Of a stretch of 64,000 bases of DNA, positions 21,385 to 30,938 are shown in pieces. This stretch comes from Trichaptum fuscoviolaceum (Eukaryota; Basidiomycota; Agaricomycetes; Hymenochaetales; Trichaptaceae), in NCBI GenBank assembly GCA_910574455.1, contig CAJSYZ010000012.1, positions 2,535,317-2,599,316 of the forward strand, in the 5' to 3' direction. Made by a program: the position numbers and the translations under genes. Below the pieces are notes generated by a model. The model did not search any database. It saw only the letters and a list, made by a program, of their open reading frames with translations, and had not been told where the DNA came from. Each line of letters opens with the position of its first letter. Positions within the stretch are counted from its first letter, which is position 1.

Positions 21385-22551
21385 ATGGGAACTTCTGGAG
21401 GAGCAGTCAACACATCCGGACCACCGGACAAAATCGAAGAACGTAGAAATGGAGCCAATAAACCATTCAACTTTGATGGCAGTCGCAAGGATGCTAGGCG
21501 ATGGCTCGATCTCATGGAGAACTACATCATTCTCACACCCGGTTACACTACAGACGAAGACAAGGTTCGACTTGCAGCCACATTCTGCAATCTAGGATCA
21601 GCTGGTACCTTCATAAACAGCATCATCACCAAAGGAAACAAGAAACTAGCCGACGGAAAACCATGGGATTATACTTGGGCAAAATTCAAGAAAGATTTTC
21701 GAGAACACTTCATATCTGCAGACTACATTGCAGACGCATATGAAGAACTTATGAAACTCAAGCAAACCCCCGGCATGCGCACAGATCAATATGTCTATGA
21801 ATTCCAACGACTAGCTTACGATGCAGGAATCGAAGACACCACAGTTCTCACCAATCTGTTCAAGAAAGGCCTTCCAATTTCGATCCAAAGGGAACTAATC
21901 CGAATTGAAGACAACCTGGCAAAGGATACAGCAGGCAAACCTCTCATGGACCCATACTACGAGAATGCCCTCAAATTTGGTCTACAATACGAAAGGATGA
22001 ATCCCCCTCATCAACAGAAACCTTCACAATTCTTTAGGAAAAAGTACAGCTATCCAAAACGCCGATTCAACCGCAGATATCGAATTCATGAAATGGAAGT
22101 TGACTCCGACCCGGAACCGGAATCGGAACCCTCACTCGAAGACAAGATGGAAGAATTCAATATCAATGCTATGTATTTCAACAAGCTCACCCCAGAGAAG
22201 CAGAAGGAAGCTAGAGACAAAGGTCTATGTTTCTATTGCGAAAAACCCGGTCATATGGCGAACAAATGTCCCAAACGCCCATCCCGTCCTAAGAACTCTT
22301 TCAAACCTAGAGGAAAACCCCAAGGACGCTTCCCAGGTGCTAAACGCAGATTCAAACCCCGAATCAATTCAATGGAAGTGGATGACGATGACTATGATGA
22401 AACGGACACCCTGGAAGACAAGGCATATCAAATCAACGAGATTATTACCAGTCTCGATGATCAGTCTCGAGAGGAACTATTCAACACTTTGGACGAACTC
22501 GACAATGAAGATTTCGATGAATATGGCAACTACGATGCTGCAAATTTTTGA
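21385..22551 (+). CDS. gag: Gag of chromovirus A
   Basis: A 388-residue product from the first ATG. The same frame is open back to about 20814, through a Pro-rich stretch just before the ATG. Residues 30-190 look like a Ty3-type capsid domain (DARRWLDLMENYI, then FKKDFREHFIS, then FQRLAYDAGI). A CCHC zinc knuckle is at C282-C285-H290-C295 (CFYCEKPGHMANKC), followed by an acidic tail. Gag packages RNA and forms the virus-like particle. The stop TGA (22549-22551) directly follows the slippery heptamer at 22542-22548, so pol is probably made by -1 frameshifting. Confidence 0.93.
   Translation: MGTSGGAVNTSGPPDKIEERRNGANKPFNFDGSRKDARRWLDLMENYIILTPGYTTDEDKVRLAATFCNLGSAGTFINSIITKGNKKLADGKPWDYTWAKFKKDFREHFISADYIADAYEELMKLKQTPGMRTDQYVYEFQRLAYDAGIEDTTVLTNLFKKGLPISIQRELIRIEDNLAKDTAGKPLMDPYYENALKFGLQYERMNPPHQQKPSQFFRKKYSYPKRRFNRRYRIHEMEVDSDPEPESEPSLEDKMEEFNINAMYFNKLTPEKQKEARDKGLCFYCEKPGHMANKCPKRPSRPKNSFKPRGKPQGRFPGAKRRFKPRINSMEVDDDDYDETDTLEDKAYQINEIITSLDDQSREELFNTLDELDNEDFDEYGNYDAANF
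22542..22548 (+). promoter_or_regulatory. -1 ribosomal frameshift heptamer, element A
   Basis: A AAT TTT in the gag frame (X XXY YYZ), immediately before TGA. A slip of one base back continues with TTG AAC in the pol frame. The identical heptamer-plus-TGA stands at the same place in element B. Confidence 0.75.
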
Positions 22552-25500
22552 ACAGCTCAGAGTTGGTTAACCCGGTTCAACTCAACACTGTTGTTCTAAA
22601 TGGCAACATCTCATCATTTCGAATCCCGGTCAAATTACTCGTTAACGGACGCCTCATCACTATCAATGCCCTTCTTGACACCGGAGCACAACTGAACTTT
22701 ATCAACTCAGACCTAGTTGATAAGCTCAACATCAAAATGCATAAACTTGATAAAGCTTTACAAGTCAGCAATGCCGATGGAACTCTGAACAAGAACGGAA
22801 CAGTTTCAGAACGGACTCGATTGAATCTCACCCACCCTCATTCAACATCAACAATCTTTTATCGGACACACATTCCAAGCGACGATATTATTCTAGGACT
22901 ACCTTGGTTCAAGCAGGCGAAGCCCCAGATTAACTGGAATGATGACACGATCACTATCAACAAGATCACAGTCTCTACTCGACTCGAACAGCAAAACCAA
23001 AAGCCGAAGGCGAAACTTAATATTCCAGACGAATACTTGGAATATGCGGACATCTTCTCAGAGAATGAAATCCAAACCTACCCCCCTGCCCGACCCTATG
23101 ATATGGAGATCAAAACGTTACCAAGTTTTGTGCCGAAAATTCACAAACCGTACCCGGTCCCATACCATCAACAACCGATTCTCACTACGTTAATTGACGA
23201 CTTGCTCAACAAAGGATTTATCAAGGAATCAAACTCCCCAATGGCATCACCTTTCTTCTTTATTGATAAGAAAGATGGAACACTTCGACCAGTACAGGAC
23301 TACAGATACCTTAACTCGCATACAGTCAAAGATGCATATCCTATGCCAAACTCGCAGCAACTACTCGATCAACTCCGAGGATCCAAATACTTCACTACCC
23401 TCGATATCCGACAAGGCTATCACAACATTCGCATCAAGGAATCTGATCAATGGAAAGCAGCCTTTGTATGCAACAGGAAACTCTATCAGCCAACTGTTAT
23501 GTTTTTCGGCCTATGCAACTCACCTGCGGTTTTTCAACGCTTCATGAATGACATTCTAGCAGAGCAAATACGCCAGAACAAGGTCATTGTTTACATGGAC
23601 GACCTACTCATTCATGCCCCGACCCTCAAGCAGCTCATTGAAAACACCAAAGAAGTTTTTCAAATCCTGAAGGACAATCAACTCTACGTCAAACCAGCGA
23701 AATGCCGATTTCACCAACTCGAAGTACCATTTCTTGGTTACATTATTTCGGAATCAAAAATCAAGACAGACCCCTCCAAGATACAAGGGATACTTGAATG
23801 GACCACTCCGAAATGTCTCAAAGACGTTAGATCATTTACAGGTTTTACCAACTTCTATCGCAGATTTATCCCGAACTATGCAACTATATGCCGACCACTC
23901 GATCAACTTAAACGGAAGGACACACCTTTTGTCTGGACAGACAAATGTGAAAAAGCCTTTCAGACACTCAAGGAACTCTTTTCGAAGGAACCCCTCCTTA
24001 TGCAACCCGACCCACATAAACCATTCTATCTTGAAACGGACGCCTCAGCCGTAGCCACTGGCGCAGCACTACGCCAACATGACGAAAACGGTCAACTCAA
24101 ACCCATAGGTTACATTTCTCAAGCTCTCAACCCGACGCAACGCAACTGGCAAATATATGACAGAGAATTATTTGCTATTATTCGAGCACTCCAAATGTGG
24201 AGACACTATCTACTTGGAAGCCCGCATACAGTTACGATTCATTGCGACCACAAGAATCTGACTTATTGGAGACAACCCCAACGCTTGACCCCTCGACAAG
24301 CTCGATGGCAGAATGAACTATCAAGGTACAATTACAAGATACAAGCCATACCAGGAAAACACATGATCCAATCCGATGCCCTATCCCGACGTGCGGACCA
24401 TTTTAAAACGGAAGGAGAACTTAGCAACGAAGTTACACTTCTACCAGGGAAAGTTTTTCTCAAAGAAATGGAACTCCTAGCCACCCGAATTGAAGAAGCC
24501 AAAGAAGATGACAGGAACATCATTGATGTCGATGACCTTCACCTCCAAATACGCAAAGAAACTGGAGATATTCAGGAAGCGATGAACCTTCTACAGAAAG
24601 AATTACCACTCACCAAACCCAAAATGACCGACTTCACAATCAAGGATCAATTGGTACACTTCAGGAACAAGATCTATGTGCCAAGGAACACGGAAATCAT
24701 GCGCAACCTTCTACGACTATATCATGACTTACCAACTCGAAACCACCCTGGAGTAGCGAATACAATGGAACAAATTCGACGAACATATTACTGGCCAAGA
24801 ATGCAACAGTTCGTGACGAAATACATCCAAGGATGTGCTATCTGTCAACAGATGAAGATCAACCACCATCCTCTTGTACCTCCACTCAACCCAATCATTG
24901 CAGATAAAGACACTTACCCGTTTGCAACCGTCAACATCGATTTCATCACAGACCTCCCAGAATCTGATGGATTCGACAGCATATGTGTTATTGTGGATCA
25001 TGACTGCACCAAGGCGATTGTACTCACTCCATGCACCAAGACGATCACTGCACTAGACACTGCACAACTGTACTTCGACAATGTGTACAGACGATTCGGA
25101 TTACCAAGGAAAATAATCTCGGATCGAGGACCACAGTTTGCATCTATGGTGTTTAGACAGCTATGCCAATTGCTTCACATCAAGCAAGCAATGTCTACAG
25201 CATATCACCCACAGACTGATGGACAAGCAGAGCGCAGCAATCAAGAGATCGAAGCATACTTTAGGATCTATGCAGCAAATCACCCCCACCTCTGGAGCAA
25301 ATACATCCCCCTCATGGAATTCACACACAACAATCGGAAACATTCAACCACAGAACAGACCCCCTTTCGACTACTAATGGGATATGATCCAACATCATTC
25401 CCCTCGGAAAAATCGGAACTTGATAGCAACATTCCGACTCTCAAGAATCGACTATCAAAGATACTAGAACTCCGAAATGACGCAGAAGCAGCTCTAACTC

Positions 25501-25976
25501 TCGCACAGGAATATCAACGTGAAGCTCAATCTACCCAATTCAAGCCACTATACATTGGACAATCTGTATGGTTAGAAGCAAGGAACCTCCGAAGAACCGG
25601 ACTACCCTCAAAGTTTCAATCAAAACGCGAAGGACCCTTCGTTATCAAGCGAAAACTCAGGGATAATGTCTATGAACTCGAACTGCCTAGAACTTGGAAG
25701 ATTCACCCTGTATTCCACGCCTCCCTTCTAACTCCCAACACCGAGACAATAGAACATGGGCCAGCCTATTCAAAACCTCCACCTGACCTTATCAATGGAG
25801 AAGAAGAATTCGAAGTAGAAGCAATTCTACAGCACAAAGGAGCCCCGAATCGAAGGAAGTACCTTATCAAATGGTTAGGATACCCGACTAGCAACAACAC
25901 ATGGGCCTCAGAAGACGCACTAAAGCATTCAGAAGAACTTCTATCAGCATACAAGGAACTGCACAAGCTGAAGTAG
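22548..25976 (+). CDS. pol: Pol polyprotein of chromovirus A (PR-RT-RNaseH-IN-chromodomain)
   Basis: 1142 codons, intact. Protease motif ALLDTGAQ (D44). Reverse transcriptase with SPFFFIDKKDGTLRPVQDYR and YMDD at 349-352. RNase H with LETDASAVATGA, IYDRELFAI and HCDHKNL. Integrase HHCC domain (HDLPTRNHPG, then GCAICQQ), catalytic D798, D859 (SDRGPQF) and E895 (GQAER), giving the D,D-35-E spacing. A GPF module (REGPFVIKRK) follows, then a C-terminal chromodomain (FEVEAILQHK, KYLIKWLGYP, NTWASE), which places the element among chromoviruses. The frame starts without ATG and is entered by -1 frameshift from gag. The chromodomain usually directs integration to marked chromatin. Confidence 0.95.
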   Translation: MNSSELVNPVQLNTVVLNGNISSFRIPVKLLVNGRLITINALLDTGAQLNFINSDLVDKLNIKMHKLDKALQVSNADGTLNKNGTVSERTRLNLTHPHSTSTIFYRTHIPSDDIILGLPWFKQAKPQINWNDDTITINKITVSTRLEQQNQKPKAKLNIPDEYLEYADIFSENEIQTYPPARPYDMEIKTLPSFVPKIHKPYPVPYHQQPILTTLIDDLLNKGFIKESNSPMASPFFFIDKKDGTLRPVQDYRYLNSHTVKDAYPMPNSQQLLDQLRGSKYFTTLDIRQGYHNIRIKESDQWKAAFVCNRKLYQPTVMFFGLCNSPAVFQRFMNDILAEQIRQNKVIVYMDDLLIHAPTLKQLIENTKEVFQILKDNQLYVKPAKCRFHQLEVPFLGYIISESKIKTDPSKIQGILEWTTPKCLKDVRSFTGFTNFYRRFIPNYATICRPLDQLKRKDTPFVWTDKCEKAFQTLKELFSKEPLLMQPDPHKPFYLETDASAVATGAALRQHDENGQLKPIGYISQALNPTQRNWQIYDRELFAIIRALQMWRHYLLGSPHTVTIHCDHKNLTYWRQPQRLTPRQARWQNELSRYNYKIQAIPGKHMIQSDALSRRADHFKTEGELSNEVTLLPGKVFLKEMELLATRIEEAKEDDRNIIDVDDLHLQIRKETGDIQEAMNLLQKELPLTKPKMTDFTIKDQLVHFRNKIYVPRNTEIMRNLLRLYHDLPTRNHPGVANTMEQIRRTYYWPRMQQFVTKYIQGCAICQQMKINHHPLVPPLNPIIADKDTYPFATVNIDFITDLPESDGFDSICVIVDHDCTKAIVLTPCTKTITALDTAQLYFDNVYRRFGLPRKIISDRGPQFASMVFRQLCQLLHIKQAMSTAYHPQTDGQAERSNQEIEAYFRIYAANHPHLWSKYIPLMEFTHNNRKHSTTEQTPFRLLMGYDPTSFPSEKSELDSNIPTLKNRLSKILELRNDAEAALTLAQEYQREAQSTQFKPLYIGQSVWLEARNLRRTGLPSKFQSKREGPFVIKRKLRDNVYELELPRTWKIHPVFHASLLTPNTETIEHGPAYSKPPPDLINGEEEFEVEAILQHKGAPNRRKYLIKWLGYPTSNNTWASEDALKHSEELLSAYKELHKLK

Positions 25977-26239
25977 CCCGATTTGGACTAAGTGGACACA
26001 CAAGGCGCCACACGTAACCCGATTAGGCAAAATTCGCGCCACACGTAACCCGATTTGGACACCTTGGACCTACAAGCACAACTTCTTAGCCCCCTCCTCA
26101 GACTTCTTGCCTCACTGCGGCTAGATAACGAGACTTCTTGCCCCCGAAGTTTGATATCGAAGAACCAACATGCCCCAGTGTGCCCCAGAAGCTTTCTACT
26201 GATTCAACGACCACATGATCAACTAGAAACTTCGTATAA
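25977..26239 (+). other. Spacer after pol with LTR-like direct repeats
   Basis: ACACGTAACCCGATT occurs twice (about 26013-26027 and 26042-26056). The related CACGTAACCCGATTAGG lies in the LTR at about 18351-18367. No coding is supported here. Confidence 0.6.
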
Positions 26240-26590
26240 ATGCACCAGAAGCCACCACACTTTCTCCCCATTCTCATGCACACCTTCTATGACATTATCC
26301 GACTTCTTATCTGGATAGCTCATTTACAAATCCACCCTATCATCACACGCACCTCTTTCCGACTCTTCCATCTCTTTCTCATCTGGTACATCTTCCCAGA
26401 ACGCCGACCTACCACCTTCTGGATACACGATCTAGAACTACACTATCTAGGACGAAGCACTCATATTTACGTTGGCCTCGGGCCGAATAATGAGTTCTTC
26501 ATCACAGGAGTCGATCCCACCTCTCATTTCCAGCTTAGTGGAACGCCAGCTGACGGAACTCCAAGTGATAGCGAATCAGTCATCGCATGA
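26240..26590 (+). CDS. Element A accessory ORF 4 (hydrophobic N-terminus)
   Basis: A 116-residue frame starting at ATG. Residues about 15-50 are strongly hydrophobic with Arg breaks (FYDIIRLLIWIAHLQIHPII, then FRLFHLFLIWYIF), followed by a polar region. It could be one or two membrane segments or a chance frame. It overlaps the next ORF by about 120 nt in another frame. No homologue is seen in element B. I would not call it envelope on this evidence. Confidence 0.3.
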   Translation: MHQKPPHFLPILMHTFYDIIRLLIWIAHLQIHPIITRTSFRLFHLFLIWYIFPERRPTTFWIHDLELHYLGRSTHIYVGLGPNNEFFITGVDPTSHFQLSGTPADGTPSDSESVIA

Positions 26591-27167
26591 CGAACAGATT
26601 ATTCTCAATTCTCATCTGTTCTATTTTGTGTTTAAGGACGATCATCCTGATAAGGAACCATTGGACATACTCATCCCAGACATCAATAACCGCATCCGAA
26701 ACTCCCCCGGTCCGACCAAAGTGAGATACGCACTCCAGCTGTATGCACTCCTCGAGTTCTATAAAATCACCATCGAAAAACTTCGTGACCACAAGCAAGA
26801 GCAACCTCTCACCTCTAGCACCCCCCTGGAATCCCAGCAGACTCCACCACCTCCGGCACCCAGTCCTATCGACTCCCTGCCAGACCTCGAACCCTTTTCT
26901 CCCAATCCTAGCCCCATCCCAACGACAGTCAACCCCCAGGACATCTTCTCCCCCCCTCTGGCAACCAGCACCCCCTTTACCTTCACCACTACGAATTACA
27001 GCGACGACACACTTGTCAACGCCTCCACCGACTCCGACTCACCCTCCTCCTCCTCCTCTTCCTCAACCGACTACGACGACGCCGACAGTGACCCCAGATT
27101 TTCGTTCACATCCATATTTCCCATATTTTTACAAAAGTCCCACCTCGACCAGACAGACCTTGTTTAA
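26472..27167 (+). CDS. Element A accessory ORF 5 (acidic, Ser/Pro-rich)
   Basis: 231 residues; the ATG at 26490 (MSSSSQES) is a likelier start than the first Met. The first 110 residues look folded and helical (VRYALQLYALLEFYKITIEK). The rest is a Pro/Ser linker ending in a Ser run and Asp-rich stretch. Coding character then moves to other frames (27171-27318, then 27315-27893), so this may be the front of one longer protein broken by frameshifts. No family recognised. Confidence 0.45.
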   Translation: MASGRIMSSSSQESIPPLISSLVERQLTELQVIANQSSHDEQIILNSHLFYFVFKDDHPDKEPLDILIPDINNRIRNSPGPTKVRYALQLYALLEFYKITIEKLRDHKQEQPLTSSTPLESQQTPPPPAPSPIDSLPDLEPFSPNPSPIPTTVNPQDIFSPPLATSTPFTFTTTNYSDDTLVNASTDSDSPSSSSSSSTDYDDADSDPRFSFTSIFPIFLQKSHLDQTDLV

Positions 27168-27314
27168 TCCCCCACCTACCCCCAGACCCAGAACTATTCC
27201 TTTACCTTCTATGCCTTTCAATTTTAACACTCCCATTCCGACATACCAACTGCCACCTTCTGAAACACCTGAACAACGTCTTGCAGCCACTGCCCCTTTT
27301 TCTATCCCTCCCCC

Positions 27315-27893
27315 TTAAAATTTGATTTCCTTGACGAAGAAGAAGAAGAAGAACTCCAGCCTGGACCAGCCGACTCGGAATTCGGTTCCAATCTTTGGTC
27401 CCTCCCGGCCGACGACCCTGGTTGGAACGCTGACGACTGGCCCACCACTTACCTCCTCCGACACAACACTGTCACCGGACCCCTCCAGTACCCCTCACCT
27501 CCACCAAGCCCACGCCCCACTCACCCCCAGTACGGCCCTCTTGGTCCTGTTGATTTGGTACAACACTATCTGTTCGATCCGAAGCTCACCCCTCACGTCA
27601 ACGTTGAACGACTTCGACGTTGCTCACCCTTCCCGGAACTCGTGAAGTTAGTGCTTAGGCACACTTTCTTCAACCCAGAGCACGCCCCCCCTCTTCTACT
27701 TGGTCTCAAAATCGTCCTTGACCTTCCGTACACGCCCTACATCACCCGGAGAATTCGCCACAAGGGATCTTTGCACGCTCACTTTGCACCCTACCCAGGA
27801 GACCCCTTCTGTACTTGTGAGTGCTGCTTGTACTGTCCCCTTCACCATGCCGCCCATCCGAACCCGGCGCGGAACCCTCACGAAGGAGAATAG
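27315..27893 (+). CDS. Element A accessory ORF 6, CTCxCC-type cysteine-rich protein
   Basis: The frame is open from about 27315 without an early ATG. It has an acidic run, a middle segment RHTFFNPEHAPPLLLGL, and ends with DPFCTCECCLYCPLHH. Element B has the same segments in order (IHTFFNNPDYAHRLID and DPYCTCSCCHYDCPTH) in the ORF right after pol, so the two are homologous. The conserved cysteine cluster suggests metal binding. The function is unknown. It overlaps the next ORF by 47 nt. Confidence 0.5.
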   Translation, partial: LKFDFLDEEEEEELQPGPADSEFGSNLWSLPADDPGWNADDWPTTYLLRHNTVTGPLQYPSPPPSPRPTHPQYGPLGPVDLVQHYLFDPKLTPHVNVERLRRCSPFPELVKLVLRHTFFNPEHAPPLLLGLKIVLDLPYTPYITRRIRHKGSLHAHFAPYPGDPFCTCECCLYCPLHHAAHPNPARNPHEGE

Positions 27894-28539
27894 TCCTCCT
27901 CCTCCTCGTTGCCCCACCGATTCTCTCCTCCCCAATCAGGCGTTTACCCTCACGGAACCCACTCGTCAACAGTACTCGGCCACACTCCTCCATAGCGGAC
28001 TCTTACCATATGTCCTCGACTCAACTCAGCGCCCCTTTCACCATTCAGTCTACACTCTCAATGTCATGCATGAACTACTCGCCCAATTGCAAGATTACAT
28101 TGACCAGCATCGCGGCGGACATAAGCGATTCAACTTTCGCTTCGTTCAAGTGATCATTCGTCGACTGAATCAAGTGATGATGGGACAACTAGCTGATGAG
28201 TTCACGGAGTATGAATTCGAACGTTTACTGGCTTACACTCTAGACGATGGACACCTTGAAGGACCTCCTCGATTTGTCGCGACCCGGTACCCCTCCCTCC
28301 CCCATCACCAATTGCTCTACCCCCACCCAAGTTTCCCACAGCCTACCATGATCAAGAGAACATGCCTATCTTCGATCCAACAAAACGGAACGAGTTCGAT
28401 GTTCAGAACGCACCCCAACAACCTTCGGAGCCTCAGCAACCTCCAACCCCGGTTTCACCCCCTTATGTCGTACATACACCTCGACCGGACGAACATCCCT
28501 CTCCTCCACTCCATCGACCTGACCCCCAACCCGGCATAG
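27847..28539 (+). CDS. Element A accessory ORF 7 (MPPxR family)
   Basis: From ATG 27847, about 230 residues, beginning MPPIRTRRGTLTKEN. It contains YTLNVMHELLAQLQDYIDQH and FRFVQVIIRRLNQVMMGQL. The start and position match element B's ORF at 40325 (MPPARSQRNPSRHN), so both elements end with a related ORF before the 3' LTR. The zinc-knuckle tail and SUMO-like motifs of the B version are not seen. The C-terminus after about 28340 may continue in another frame (28362-28589), suggesting a frameshift. Confidence 0.45.
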   Translation: MPPIRTRRGTLTKENSPPPPRCPTDSLLPNQAFTLTEPTRQQYSATLLHSGLLPYVLDSTQRPFHHSVYTLNVMHELLAQLQDYIDQHRGGHKRFNFRFVQVIIRRLNQVMMGQLADEFTEYEFERLLAYTLDDGHLEGPPRFVATRYPSLPHHQLLYPHPSFPQPTMIKRTCLSSIQQNGTSSMFRTHPNNLRSLSNLQPRFHPLMSYIHLDRTNIPLLHSIDLTPNPA

Positions 28540-28770
28540 ACTGGCTTGCTATTGCAGCAGCCTTACCTTCCGATTTTCATTTCTCTTGACGGTCTACTTA
28601 TTCGTTTGCTTTTCTTATTATTGGTCTTAATTTGACCCTATAGCATTCGATTTCTATCTCTATCTCTCTCATGCTTCATCCATTATTGATCTTAACTTGA
28701 TCCTATAAGCATTGTATTTGTCTTTGAAATTCTCGCATTCGCAAGGTCTTGCTACTACGGAATTTCAAGC

Positions 28771-28785
28771 TTAGAGACAGGGTAC
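28771..28785 (+). other. Polypurine tract of element A
   Basis: TTAGAGACAGGGTAC directly abuts the 3' LTR. It is the expected plus-strand primer position, with a moderate purine run. Confidence 0.6.
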
Positions 28786-29341
28786 TGTTATGCATCAAGC
28801 ATACGGACCATGTTTACCTTTGTTTACCTCACGTAACCCGATTAGGCTACGCTTACCTTTGTCTCTCGGACTTTACCATTTAACCTTTTTACCTTTAACC
28901 TTCGGTGCCCCAGGTAGCCCCCTTTTACTGCCTCTTTGTTTACATTGCCCCTTCGCTTTACCATAGCCCCAGTTAGCCCTACGTAGCCCCAGTTAGCCCC
29001 ATTTCCCCTGTTTCACAGTTAGCCCTAGTTAGCCCCAGTTAGCCCCAGTTAGCCCCAGTTAGCCCCAGTTAGCCCCAGCTAGCCCCAGAAGCGCGTTCTA
29101 TTTATGTTTCTCTCCTCTGTAGTATATAAACCCTGTACATATCGCCCCAGGATGACACTTAAGTCAATCCTCCTATAGTCTTTCACACCATCGTGCCAAA
29201 GACTCTGTTCACCCACGACTTCCGAGCTTAAGAGAGCCTCGTTAAAGCGCCCACTCTTATCTCACCACTTGTTTGTTCACAAACAACGCTTTTGTCACTT
29301 ATCATTTCTGTGATAAGTCTTCCGAAGCCGTGAACGTAACA
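28786..29341 (+). repeat. 3' LTR of element A (556 bp)
   Basis: Same termini as the 5' LTR. It carries one extra AGTTAGCCCC unit and about ten substitutions, mainly after the TATA box. Confidence 0.95.
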
Positions 29342-29490
29342 CGCGCGGGATTCTATCCAGGCGCGTCGCGGGATTCTCAAGGCCAGCTAGGACTCTTCAC
29401 TGCTTTGAACGTCAAGTAAGCGGATCCCTAAGGAAGCACTCCACAAGTAAGTATTGCGCAACTAACTACACAGGAGAAAAGAGAGAGATC
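29342..29490 (-). repeat. Element C 3' LTR, segment 2
   Basis: Begins with the element A TSD (CGCGC) and continues into sequence matching 47777-47896. It has an extra segment of about 23 bp bounded by repeats of CGGGATTCT. It is broken at 29490 by the foldback element; the last eight bases, GAGAGATC, are the target duplication. Confidence 0.9.
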
Positions 29491-30830
29491 CACTGCTACC
29501 AGCAGAAATGAAGCTCACTATATGAACAATTACTCAAGTCAAATACGACATGGGTGATCATCAGCAGTGAGTGAAAGTCAAAAGTGAGCTTGAAGCGGTG
29601 CTCACCTCTGAAGCTCACTTTGCCCCCTCCTATAGAGGGTAGTATACAGCTGTAGTTATACTATAATATAACAAATGTCTATTTAATAATTGAGCATACC
29701 CACCGCTTTTTTGAGCTAATTATAGTACTCAGGCACTGCTGATTGACAGTATGCTGTAATAATTTAGAATTTCATAATTTCCATCCATTTTGAGATATGA
29801 GGCACATCAGGGTCCAGGACCCTGAGGTCTGGCAGGTTCCAGGTCACTTGGTGCCTGCTGCCGCTTTAGGGGGTCATGGGAATAAATTCAAATTAGCCTT
29901 TGCAGCCCCTACAGGCCTTTAAAAATAGCGCAAAAATAGCCAAAAAATCAGAAAAATATTCCTGGGCACTGCCGCTTCGCCCTAGCGTGGGAACTACGCT
30001 TTTGGGCGACCATATTAGGCTACCAGGGTGCTCTGGGCCTTCCTGGGCCCTTCCAAAAGCGGTAAAAATCATCATAAAATAGATAATTATATTCATTTGC
30101 CCCTGCATATATGCAGGCTTCCCCTGAGCCTACCAGCAGCAAATAAAATGCACTAAAATCATAATATATTAGGAGAAGTCTATCTAAGATGAACTGAATG
30201 GCTATATATAGCAATACTAGCTGGGAACATGTATAGAATAGTATAATATATTCTATTTTTAATGCTAATCAAATGGGCCTCATTGCACCACATTGGGGTA
30301 CCTCCAGAATGCAGATTTTGATGGGAATCCAATGGTGCATACTAGACGAGATGAAACGGGCTTTGACGGCGCCAAAATACGCATTTTACGTTTTGTTACA
30401 AATTATTCTTTTATTTAAATGTTATTTTTACTACAGCACTTCTACTGCACGTAATGGCACGTATAGATAGCCGAAATGGTAGAGAATGATGAGGAGAACA
30501 ATAATATGAGCTTAGAATAGCTACACGGGGGCTATATATAGCTCTAACACACTAACTCTTTTCGGAGTGTATGCAAATATTATTAGTGTCTCATATGCAT
30601 ATACACACAATATGTACATGTGCTAGTAGCTTTAACTAGCTCTCTATATATGTCTTTCATGATGTACGAAGTTTCACGGCAATCGGAGCTCATTCTGAAT
30701 TGATATAAGGCATGCAATTTTCGGAAAAAATGGTTAATTTTAATTTATCAGGAGAGTTATAGGTCAGGCACAGAGTTCCAAACATTCATTATGAGTATTC
30801 TAAACATAATCCAATTGCATGTTTGGGATG
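29491..30830 (+). repeat. Foldback left arm
   Basis: 1.34 kb, AT-rich, complementary to the right arm. Small frames such as 30273-30470 occur mirrored at 31299-31496 and are not supported as genes. Confidence 0.88.
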
Positions 30831-30938
30831 CAGGTGGAAACTGTAAGTTATATGTGTTTCTGACATAACATGTATATTCTGATCTCACACATAGCATATT
30901 ACCCTACAATGTTGAATATGACTTTCCCATTCCAATGA

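Larger units (their letters stand above)
18307..29341 (+). mobile_element. Chromovirus A (Ty3/gypsy), full length, 11 kb
   Basis: LTRs 18307-18851 and 28786-29341, with a 5-bp TSD CGCGC (18302-18306 and 29342-29346). Gag and pol are intact, the integrase ends in a chromodomain, and there is extra coding before gag and after pol. It is about 11 kb, long for a chromovirus (typically 5-8 kb), because of this accessory coding. The LTRs differ at roughly ten positions plus one 10-bp repeat unit, so the insertion is fairly recent. It sits inside the 3' LTR of element C. Confidence 0.95.

Noticed and set aside
26240..26590. Envelope gene of an errantivirus-like element
   Set aside because: There is no signal peptide, cleavage site or cysteine pattern, and the element is a chromovirus; hydrophobicity alone is not enough.
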